A stretch of DNA of 37,788 nucleotides from a virus. Below the pieces are notes generated by a model. That model saw only the letters and a program-made list of their open reading frames with translations. It did no database searches and was not told the origin of the DNA. The translations under genes were made by a program, and so were the position numbers. Location: positions 1 to 37,788 of IMG/VR virus record IMGVR_UViG_3300045253_000027; one strand, written 5' to 3'. This document shows, piece after piece, positions 13,233-21,011 of this stretch; the first letter of the stretch is position 1; the number at the start of each line of letters is the position of its first letter.

Positions 13233-16189
13233 AGCCCTGGGAAGGAGAAGCTCGGTGCGGGCTTCTTCTTCTTGGTAGACTGCTTGGCTGCCAGCGCCTT
13301 CGCGGCGGACTGGTCAACCTGGCGGATCGGCACGCCGAGGAACGACGAGAGATCCGACTGGAGCCCGTGGGCGTACAGCGTCGGATTCCCGGAGGTGGTG
13401 GTGTTACTGGTGTCCGTCGTTCCGAGCACGTCCCCGAGGAGCTTGACCTGGGGCAGGCCCGAGAAGATGGAGTTGACCAGACCGCCAGCGATGCCGCCCT
13501 TTGCGGGCTTGATCGGGGTGCCGGTCTGGATCGAGGCGCCAGTGATCTGCTCGATGGCGCCCTGGAGCACGGGGTTGAGGAGCGTGCCTACGGTGTCACC
13601 CATGCTCACCTTGGTGTCGCCCTCGTTCTGGCCGGTCGCCGCCATGACGATGTTCGTCAGGTCAGCCACCGTGCCGTAGGGTGACATGGTCGCCACGTTG
13701 ATGCCAGCCTTGCGGCCGGGCATGTTCGAGATGAACCCGCCCAGGAGGGCGCCGGGGATCATGGAGTTCATGAAGTCGGGCACCTGCCCGAGCATCTGCA
13801 CCTGCACCTTGTTGCCCTGGGCGCCGAGAGCGGCACCCATCGCCGCCTTGTAGGAGTCCTCCGACACGACGTGACGGACGTGCTCCGCAAGTGCGCGGTA
13901 CCAGGAGTAGAAGGGCACCACGTTCTTCTTGACGGTGTTCTCGAAGCGGTGGAACGTGTGGTACTGGCCGAGCATGTGCTTGACCTGCATGGCCACGGTG
14001 ACGCGGACGCCCTCCATCTTCATGGCGTCGCGTGCGGCCAGGAGCGCGGCCCGCTCCGGGGAGTGCCCGAGCCCGATGAGCCGAGCGACGTGCAGCTGGT
14101 ACTCGGGCGTGCGCATGAGGCTGTACTGCGCCGCCATCCAGCGGCCCGGTTCGTCCGCGTAGTTGTTCGTCCACCTGTAGCCCTTGGAGGTGTGGGCTAC
14201 GACCTGGTTGATGAGCCCCTTCTCGCCGGACTTGGCAGCCGCGGCCGAGGAGGTGGACATGGTCGAGCCGAACTCACCGCCGACATGCCGGGACATCGGG
14301 TTGAGCCCCTTGTGCTCGCGCCCGGACATCCCCATGTTCCCGCCCACGGCCTGGTTGGTCGCGTGCCGTTCGGCGATGCGTTCCTCTGCGGCCCCGTAGG
14401 TCTGGGCCTTCGACCGGCGGATCTGCGCGGCTCTGGAGTTCCAGGCGCCACCGCCCGTCGGGGTTGCGGTGATCTGGGCGACGTTGCGGGAGTGCTGCTG
14501 CGCCGCCATCGTCCTGTCGGCGACGTCCATCATGTCCGACTCGGCCGCCGCACCGTGCATCATGCGGACGTGGTTCCGGAAGGCGCGCACCAGGGAGACC
14601 GGGTCGGTCGCCGCGATGAGCATGAGGGAGTTGCCGATGAAGTTGTTGACGAAGTATCGAGGCGAGAGCCCCAGGAGCATGTGGCGCCAGACCTGGATCG
14701 GCTGACGGTACAGCTGCTTGAGGGTCTTGTCGGAGTTCAGCACCTCGTTCTTGAGCCTGTACGGCAGGGTGCGGGACACGACCTGCGGGTGGCCTGCCGC
14801 GTCGTGGAAGGCCTCCTCGATCTTGTTGGTCGTGTGCAGCCCGCCCATCTGGCCCATGTAGTGCCGGAGGGCGACGTCGTGGGCCTGGTCGGCGGTGAGG
14901 ATCTTGCCGTCCTTGCCGGGCTTGCCAACGATGCGGGTCTCCATCCGGTTCGCCTTGTCCACGATCTTGTTGAGCTTGGCGACGTAGGACGGGTGCTTGG
15001 GGTCAGCGAGGAACTGGAGGTCGTGCGCCGCCAGGTCTTTCGCCGACGGCACGACGCCGTTCCGGATCGACCGGCTGTTCTCTGACATGATCTGGAAGAT
15101 GTGCGGGTGGATGATCCCGACCTTGTCCCCGACGCTCATGGCATGGAGTAGCTCGCCCGTGCGCGCGAGGTGCGTGATCTGCCGCTCGACCAGGCCGCTG
15201 GCCGCGATGGCGCGCCGCCCCTTGTCGAGGAAGGCCCACCGCTTGTAGACCGCGGCGTCACCGACGACGGAGCCCAGCTTGGGAACGCCGGTGAGCTTGT
15301 TGCCCAGGGCGGCCTTGTTCTTCTCCATCATCCGGGTCACCGGATTGTGGCTCCACTGTTTCGCCATCGTGTCACCGGCAGGGCCCATGACCGTGTGGTT
15401 GATCCGGGAGTCCATCTGCTGGAGGTGGGTGAAGTGGGCGTGCGCCTCCGGGGTCATCATCGAGTCCTTGATCCCGGTGAGTCCGTCGTTCGCCCAAGTG
15501 GCCGTGCCGAACTTGGCCTCGGTGGCCGCGACGTTCTCAGCCGTGGCGACCTTCATGGGGTTGGAGAACTTGGCGAGCTTGCCAGCGATGGAGGCGGCGT
15601 CTGCGGCGTCCCCTAGCTTGCTCAGACCCCCGGCTACTCGCGCCGCGGTGCCAGCGCCTAGGGTGGCGAATCCGACGAGGTCGAGGATCGGAGCGAGCGG
15701 ATGGGCGTAGAAGTTGTGCGCGAACTGATCCACGTTGCCGTGGAACAAGGGCGACCAGTCGGCCCAGGTGGCCTTGACCATGCCCTCTGCCCCGGCGATG
15801 GGGTGCTCGGCCAGGTACACCAGGCCGATGGGCATTCCCATGGCCGTGTGGACAATGTCCGAGGAGAGGTGGCCGATGAAGCCTTCGACCCCGCCAGTGA
15901 TTTCGCCGAGGAGGCCGCCGGACTGTGGGGCGCTCTGTCCGGCCGGTAGCTGCCCTGGCTTGAGGGTGGGGCCGTGTATCAGCTGGGTGCCCGCAGACCC
16001 AGACGAGGCCTTGGGGGCGGTCATCTGGGCCTGCGTGAGGTGGAGGGCGGAGACATGGATCTTCGGGGCAGCCTTGAGAGCCACATGCGCGAACGACACG
16101 GGCTTCATGGGCTTGAGTTCCGGGAACGGCTGGAGCTTCTGGGCCGCCTTACCGCCGACGTTCGATCCGAACAGGCCAGTACCGGCCAT
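13229..16189 (-). CDS. Large internal virion protein
   Basis: 986 residues; ATG 16189 follows GAGGAGG. Mostly helical, with glycine/hydrophobic stretches (GEITGGVEGFIGHL, LAPILDLVGFATLGAGTAARVAGGL, MNSMIPGALLGGFISNMPG) that could insert into membranes, and long polar helices. No enzymatic motif. Size and place after the fibre and beside a wall hydrolase match the ejected internal proteins of podoviruses (the role of T7 gp15/gp16), which form a channel for DNA. Family membership cannot be proven by eye. The C-terminus (AAKQSTKKKKPAPSFSFPGL) is basic. Confidence 0.65.
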   Translation of the reverse strand: MAGTGLFGSNVGGKAAQKLQPFPELKPMKPVSFAHVALKAAPKIHVSALHLTQAQMTAPKASSGSAGTQLIHGPTLKPGQLPAGQSAPQSGGLLGEITGGVEGFIGHLSSDIVHTAMGMPIGLVYLAEHPIAGAEGMVKATWADWSPLFHGNVDQFAHNFYAHPLAPILDLVGFATLGAGTAARVAGGLSKLGDAADAASIAGKLAKFSNPMKVATAENVAATEAKFGTATWANDGLTGIKDSMMTPEAHAHFTHLQQMDSRINHTVMGPAGDTMAKQWSHNPVTRMMEKNKAALGNKLTGVPKLGSVVGDAAVYKRWAFLDKGRRAIAASGLVERQITHLARTGELLHAMSVGDKVGIIHPHIFQIMSENSRSIRNGVVPSAKDLAAHDLQFLADPKHPSYVAKLNKIVDKANRMETRIVGKPGKDGKILTADQAHDVALRHYMGQMGGLHTTNKIEEAFHDAAGHPQVVSRTLPYRLKNEVLNSDKTLKQLYRQPIQVWRHMLLGLSPRYFVNNFIGNSLMLIAATDPVSLVRAFRNHVRMMHGAAAESDMMDVADRTMAAQQHSRNVAQITATPTGGGAWNSRAAQIRRSKAQTYGAAEERIAERHATNQAVGGNMGMSGREHKGLNPMSRHVGGEFGSTMSTSSAAAAKSGEKGLINQVVAHTSKGYRWTNNYADEPGRWMAAQYSLMRTPEYQLHVARLIGLGHSPERAALLAARDAMKMEGVRVTVAMQVKHMLGQYHTFHRFENTVKKNVVPFYSWYRALAEHVRHVVSEDSYKAAMGAALGAQGNKVQVQMLGQVPDFMNSMIPGALLGGFISNMPGRKAGINVATMSPYGTVADLTNIVMAATGQNEGDTKVSMGDTVGTLLNPVLQGAIEQITGASIQTGTPIKPAKGGIAGGLVNSIFSGLPQVKLLGDVLGTTDTSNTTTSGNPTLYAHGLQSDLSSFLGVPIRQVDQSAAKALAAKQSTKKKKPAPSFSFPGL

Positions 16190-16201
16190 GCCTCCTCCTC
16201 T

Positions 16202-17551
16202 CTAGTTGGTGTAGTACGACTGGAGCAGCGGGCCGAACTGCTTGACCGAGAACCCCATGGCCTGGCCGCGCTTGACGGCGACTGCGTAGGGGGTCGAGGA
16301 CGGGTTACCGCCCATCATGGCGGACACCGCAGCAACTCGCTGGGCCGTGGTCATGTTGACGAACAGCGGGCCGCCGCCGGGGCCCTTGGCCTGAGCGGCC
16401 GTGGCCTTCGCGGTTTTGAGCGCCTGCTTGCCCTGCGCGATCTGGAGGCCCTGAACCTTCTGGTTTCCGACCGCCTGCCGGGCGCCGAGGATGGCGTCGA
16501 GCCTGCTGATCTGGTTGCCGAAGTTGGCCTGCCGTGCCGCGTTGTTCTGCGCGATCAACTGCTGCCGGTTCGTGATGACCGCAGCCGCCTTCTGGTTGAG
16601 CAAGTCCATCAACTGGGACGCGAGCCCCTGCTGCTTTTGGGAATCGAGCGCCTGCTGTGCAGACATCTGGCCAGCCTGAGCCGCCGTGTCGGCGACCCCG
16701 CGGTTGGTGATGAAGTTCTGCTGGGTGACGCCCTGCCCGAGCAGGTTCGCCAGGGCATCGACGCCGCCCTGCGCCAGAGAGCCCGAGCCGGAGTTGGCCT
16801 GGCCGCCGATGGAGGCGATGAGATCCTGGATCGTGTTGTGAACCTGACCGGCCGCCGCCTCGGTGGCCTGCTGGTCAGTGACCCCACCGGCCATGTTTTG
16901 CTTGGCCAGCTGGGAGTACCAGTCGGTGATGTCCCGGAGGTTCTGGTGAGCCTGCGCGACAGCGTCCGCCTGGGCCGTCCGGGTGTCGTTGATCTGGGTA
17001 CCGAACTCAGCGTTGGCCGCGGCGTTCGCGCCCTTGTTGGCGTTGACGGTCGTGTTCACACCCGCCTTGCCGAGGCCGAAGTTGCCGTTGCCCTGCTTGG
17101 GCGGGTTCTTCGGAGGCTTGTTGCCGGGGCCCTTGCCGGGGTTCGTACCGGCGGCGCTGGATCGACCGGGCTGCCCGTTGTGGGTCACGCCGGTCTTGCC
17201 AGGAGCCGTGGGCGCTGCGCCCCTACCCGAGCCGGAGCCGGGGTGAGCCGTGCCGGTGCCAGCCGCGGTGGCTGCCGCTGCCCGCTGGGCCGGGGTCTTC
17301 AACGGCTTCGATCCCGACATGACGTGCGCGGTGGCGTACACCGCCTGGTGGCCCTGGGGGCCGGTGAATCCGGTGACGTGCTTGAACTTGGGCGAACCAA
17401 CCTTGACCCACCCGCCCGCGCCCCACGTTATGACGCGGGTGGTTCCTCCTCCACGAGCATTCCTATGTCCGACGGTGTGCCAGCCCAGGGGGATGCGGGG
17501 GAAGTAGGCGTAGCGGGACTTGGAGCCGCCGGGCTGCTGCACTGGAGGCAT
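16202..17551 (-). CDS. Probable internal virion protein, Gln/Ala-rich
   Basis: 449 residues; the ATG overlaps the preceding stop (TAATG). An N-terminal ~80-residue aromatic part (RYAYFPRIPLGWHTVG...TWGAGGWVKVGSPKFKHVTGF) precedes a Gly/Pro/Lys linker and a long helical Gln/Ala/Asn-rich region (NLRDITDWYSQLAKQ, QKQQGLASQLMDLLNQKAAAVITNRQQLIAQNNAARQANFGNQISRL). It resembles head-to-tail or ejected core proteins by composition only. Co-transcribed with the 986-residue protein. Confidence 0.55.
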   Translation of the reverse strand: MPPVQQPGGSKSRYAYFPRIPLGWHTVGHRNARGGGTTRVITWGAGGWVKVGSPKFKHVTGFTGPQGHQAVYATAHVMSGSKPLKTPAQRAAAATAAGTGTAHPGSGSGRGAAPTAPGKTGVTHNGQPGRSSAAGTNPGKGPGNKPPKNPPKQGNGNFGLGKAGVNTTVNANKGANAAANAEFGTQINDTRTAQADAVAQAHQNLRDITDWYSQLAKQNMAGGVTDQQATEAAAGQVHNTIQDLIASIGGQANSGSGSLAQGGVDALANLLGQGVTQQNFITNRGVADTAAQAGQMSAQQALDSQKQQGLASQLMDLLNQKAAAVITNRQQLIAQNNAARQANFGNQISRLDAILGARQAVGNQKVQGLQIAQGKQALKTAKATAAQAKGPGGGPLFVNMTTAQRVAAVSAMMGGNPSSTPYAVAVKRGQAMGFSVKQFGPLLQSYYTN

Positions 17552-18324
17552 TACTGTCCCTTCTTCTTGCCGAGGCGTCCGGCCGCTTGTGCGGAGGACT
17601 TGTCATAGAACGCGTTGCCGCCCTTGCCGTAGCCCCAGACGGTCTTGCCGCCGACCTTCCAGCCAGCGAAGGCTGCCCCACCTGTGCCGCCGCCGTAGCC
17701 GGTCGGGGGAGGAGCGCCGCCGAGGGGTGGTGCCGGGGTCGTGCTCGGCGGAGTGAAGGTGGTACCACCGATGCTGATGCCCGAGTAGTCGGCCGGATTG
17801 TACGTGCCGTTGGCGATGGCGTCCTGGATGGACTGCTGGAGCCCGCCGAACAGCGAGTTGGTGAAGCCGGTCTCGTTGGCGACGCCCTGCTGGGAGAACT
17901 GGTCGAACTGCTGGCCAGCGCCCGAGGCCCAAGCTGCTGCGTGCTGAGAGAGACCCTGCTGGGACTGCTCCTGCATCTGGTGGCCGAGGCCCCCGCCGAG
18001 CCCGGTGCCAGCGATGGCTGCCTGGTCGGCCTCTCCCTGCGCCGCGTTGCCCTGCTGCATCTGCTGATAGGCGCCGCCGGGGTTGTTGGCGTCCACCGTG
18101 AAGTGCCCGGTAAAGGCGCCATTGGGGTCGTACTGACCGAGGAGTCCCTGCGAGTGGAGAAAGGACGTCCGCTGCGCGCCCAACTGCTGCTGGGCCGCGT
18201 CGAAGGCCTGCTGCGCAGTCGCCTGGAAGATGCCGTAGGCACCTGAGCCCGGCGTCGGGCCGGTGTACGTGTGGTCTGTGGTCTGACCACTGTCTGCTGG
18301 CGTGCCAGCCGTAGCTGTGGACAC
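17551..18324 (-). CDS. Probable internal or minor virion protein
   Basis: 257 residues from GTG 18324, preceded by AAGGAAGGAG. Gln/Ala/Gly-rich helices (IFQATAQQAFDAAQQQLGAQRTSFLHSQGLLGQYD, HQMQEQSQQGLSQHAAAWASGAGQQFDQFS), then a Pro/Gly linker and a tail (AAFAGWKVGGKTVWGYGKGGNAFYDKSSAQAAGRLGKKKG) that resembles the end of the 11170 protein. No enzymatic motif. Placed between fibre and internal proteins. Confidence 0.5.
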   Translation of the reverse strand: MSTATAGTPADSGQTTDHTYTGPTPGSGAYGIFQATAQQAFDAAQQQLGAQRTSFLHSQGLLGQYDPNGAFTGHFTVDANNPGGAYQQMQQGNAAQGEADQAAIAGTGLGGGLGHQMQEQSQQGLSQHAAAWASGAGQQFDQFSQQGVANETGFTNSLFGGLQQSIQDAIANGTYNPADYSGISIGGTTFTPPSTTPAPPLGGAPPPTGYGGGTGGAAFAGWKVGGKTVWGYGKGGNAFYDKSSAQAAGRLGKKKGQ

Positions 18325-18336
18325 TGGACTCCTTCC

Positions 18337-20940
18337 TTAGTAGATGCCGATGAGCGGGATGTTCGTGCGGGCCGTGAGGGAGCCGATTGCCACGTTGGCG
18401 TTCTGCCGCGTGGTCACGGCGTCCTGGGAGGAGCACCGCATGTAGACTGCCTGCCCCAGGTTCAGCGGCGAGGCGGTATTCAGGCCCGCGAGGATCGGAG
18501 ACGTACCCGTCCAGCTTCCCATGATCGTCGCGACGTAGAGCGTTCCCGGCACAAGGGCCTGTGTGGCCGATAGAGCTTGAGTGCGGTTGCCGGAGCCCGG
18601 AGAACCGCCGCCTCCAATGAGTGTGGAGTCGTTAGCCCCGGTGTCCTTCAAGAACGTCCAGCCGCCGGTTGCTGTGTTGAACTGGTAGAGGCCGCCGCCC
18701 GCGTAGCTGCCGCCGGTGATAGACGTTGCGGCCGTGTTCACGCGCGTCCATAGGCCAGTGGCCGTCCGGGGCTTCGTTACCATGAAGCAGGCACCCACCT
18801 GTCGCTGCGTGGTGAGCGTCACGTCAGCCGCCACGGGGCAGTTGCTCGGGTCGAGGGTGAACGCGAACGGGAACTTGTCCGCCACCGCCGTCGAGTCCGC
18901 CTCGTACAGAGCATCGTAGATCATCCGATCCAGTTCGCTCTGTCCCAGCCTCTGAACTGCCGTGCCGTCGTACATCTCAAGCTGGCCGGTGTCAGTATTG
19001 AGGCCTATGTCGCCAGCGGTCGTTGATCGGCCCGCTGTCGTGAAGCGGGGCACCCGGAAGATTCCGGCTGAATCCATGTACCAAGAGGAGCCGGTACGGC
19101 CAGAGTTGTCACCGTCGATCTTGGCGGGCGTGCCTCCGGCGGGGAATGTCGAGGCTCCGGGATTGCCGCCGGTGCCGTCGTATGACTTCCAGGTGATCGA
19201 CTGTCCGGTGTTCGTGGACACGAACGTGGTGGCCGCCTGCTTCTTGAGCGTCGTGGTGGCCGGGCTGGAGCCTTGGAGGGCGTAGATCCAGTTCTGGGTG
19301 GCCAGCGATGGGAGGGCCGGTAGGGTGAACACGATGGTCTCCCGCATGAGCGGGGCCGCCGTGATGCCCGAGTCGAAGCTGATGGGAGCCTGGGGCGACC
19401 CGCCCGTGTGGTACGGGTTGGCCACGTCCTCCCAGGTGTAGGCGAAGTTCCAGACGTTGCCGGCCGTGTAGTCCCACGTCACCGCGGTGCTGCCCTTGAT
19501 GCGGCGGTAGGTGGTTTGACCAGATCCGCCCTGCCCGTAGAAGTCCGTGCCGTCGTTGACGAGGCCGCCGCCGAAGAACCCAACGGTGGTGGGCAGATAT
19601 ATCTCCTGCTTGGACACGATGGCGCTAGACGACTGGACGTACATCTGGAGCACACGCCCAACGTTCACTCCGCCCGAGTTTCCCCAGGTGTAGCAGACGT
19701 ACCAGTTGGTGCCGTCCCAGGCCGCCCCAGTCAGGCTGATCGGGTAGCCGGTGTCCCCTAGGTTGTTGCCGTTGCCGGGGGAGTTGAACTTGACCGACCC
19801 GCTGTTCCAGTCGGTGAACGTGACCGCGCCGGTCGGGCTGCCTGCGGACATCGTGCAGATGCCGCGGTTACCGATGTTGGTGGCGCTGGAGTAGGAGAAG
19901 AAGAACGGATTGGTGCCGTCGCACCCCAGGGCATAGGTGCCGTTGCTCGTGGGATCGAAGTGCGAAGATCCCGGCTGCGGACTGATCGTGACCGTGGAGG
20001 ACAAGGTGAAGGTGGAGCGAGCGATGACGTCGAACACCAGGATCCCGGTGCCAGACGCCTTCCTCACCGCGATGACCTTCGAGCCGATGAGGCAGGCTCC
20101 TGACCCAGTGGGTAGGATGCTTGGAGCGACGCCGTTGTCCAGCTGGAGGCTGCGGTTGATGCTGCCGTTCGAGGCGAGCCACTCCACCGCGTAGACGCGC
20201 TGAGTGCCCCCGCCCGCGAGCGTGGTGATCGTGCCGTAGATGCAGGCCGTCGCACCGCCCGATCCTCCAGTAGCGGAGTAGTGGCTGATGCGCGAACCGA
20301 TGTAGGTGTTGGCGTCCACGGCGAAGCTAAGGGTCAGCACGTTCGGGTAGCTGTGCGTCACGACCGGCGCTGTGGTCGGGTCGGACTGGCCGCCGATCAT
20401 TCGGATCCGGGAGTTGGGCTGCACAAGCACACCCGAGGAGCCGTTCACCGTGAGGCTGGTCGCCACCCCGATGGCCGTGGCGTTGACCTGGCCGTTGAAG
20501 GTGGTGGCCGTGATGCCGTCGGTGGGGATCTGTACGGTCACGAGACCGTTCGTGTCGAAGCCGGTGAGCCCGTTGATGTCGATGGCCAGCCGGACGCCGG
20601 AGGAGGCCGTCTGGAGGGCGATGACGGAAGCGTCGATCACACCGGCCGTGAGCTTGGAGGCCGACATGGCCACCAACTTGGAGTCGCCGATGGAGCCGTC
20701 CGGCACCGTGAGTGCGGAGTTGACCGAGTCACTGGCGACCCAGGCCGCCACGTCGGCGTCCCAGACGATGGCCTGGCCCGCGGCGCTGGTGCCAGCGGGG
20801 ATGGTGACAGGGACAGCCTGATCCGAAAGGGAGAGCACGCCGGTCGGGATGGCGGGCACCTGGTTGGACACCTCTCGCTGGATCATGCGGACGAGATCGG
20901 CCTCGGAGAGGTCAGATAGCTTGCGGTCTAAGAAGCCCAC
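18337..20940 (-). CDS. Tail fibre / receptor-binding protein candidate
   Basis: 867 residues from GTG 20940, which has AAAGGAGG 5 nt upstream; an in-frame ATG at 20964 lies inside repeat R5 and lacks a binding site. A helical N-terminus (GFLDRKLSDLSEADLVRMIQREVSNQ) probably attaches to the tail. Most of the rest is beta-rich, Gly/Ser/Thr-heavy, with propeller-like repeats in the middle (TYALGCDGTNPFFFSYSSATNIGNRG, TGAAWDGTNWYVCYTWG, GGLVNDGTDFYGQGG). The C-terminal third (FTLDPSNCPVAADVTLTTQRQVGACFMVTKPRTATGLW) looks like a jelly-roll head. The layout suits a receptor-binding protein. A TTA codon follows the start. No catalytic motif for a depolymerase is evident. Confidence 0.7.
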   Translation of the reverse strand: MGFLDRKLSDLSEADLVRMIQREVSNQVPAIPTGVLSLSDQAVPVTIPAGTSAAGQAIVWDADVAAWVASDSVNSALTVPDGSIGDSKLVAMSASKLTAGVIDASVIALQTASSGVRLAIDINGLTGFDTNGLVTVQIPTDGITATTFNGQVNATAIGVATSLTVNGSSGVLVQPNSRIRMIGGQSDPTTAPVVTHSYPNVLTLSFAVDANTYIGSRISHYSATGGSGGATACIYGTITTLAGGGTQRVYAVEWLASNGSINRSLQLDNGVAPSILPTGSGACLIGSKVIAVRKASGTGILVFDVIARSTFTLSSTVTISPQPGSSHFDPTSNGTYALGCDGTNPFFFSYSSATNIGNRGICTMSAGSPTGAVTFTDWNSGSVKFNSPGNGNNLGDTGYPISLTGAAWDGTNWYVCYTWGNSGGVNVGRVLQMYVQSSSAIVSKQEIYLPTTVGFFGGGLVNDGTDFYGQGGSGQTTYRRIKGSTAVTWDYTAGNVWNFAYTWEDVANPYHTGGSPQAPISFDSGITAAPLMRETIVFTLPALPSLATQNWIYALQGSSPATTTLKKQAATTFVSTNTGQSITWKSYDGTGGNPGASTFPAGGTPAKIDGDNSGRTGSSWYMDSAGIFRVPRFTTAGRSTTAGDIGLNTDTGQLEMYDGTAVQRLGQSELDRMIYDALYEADSTAVADKFPFAFTLDPSNCPVAADVTLTTQRQVGACFMVTKPRTATGLWTRVNTAATSITGGSYAGGGLYQFNTATGGWTFLKDTGANDSTLIGGGGSPGSGNRTQALSATQALVPGTLYVATIMGSWTGTSPILAGLNTASPLNLGQAVYMRCSSQDAVTTRQNANVAIGSLTARTNIPLIGIY

Positions 20941-20961
20941 GGCCCCTCCTTTCAAGGTTTG

Positions 20962-21005
20962 CATGGTGGCGCAAGTAAGTACGCTCTCTCACCTGCGCCA
21001 CCATG
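20962..21005. repeat. 44-bp inverted repeat R5
   Basis: Arms CATGGTGGCGCAAGT (20962-20976) and ACCTGCGCCACCATG (20991-21005), 14 of 15 positions complementary, 14-base spacer. It lies in the gap between the nozzle-type gene (ends 21012) and the binding site of the fibre gene (start 20940). Best-preserved copy. Confidence 0.88.
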
Positions 21006-21011
21006 GGGATG

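Noticed and set aside
13871-17608. Long plus-strand open frames opposite the internal virion proteins
   Set aside because: Same antisense effect; they cross several real gene boundaries on the minus strand.
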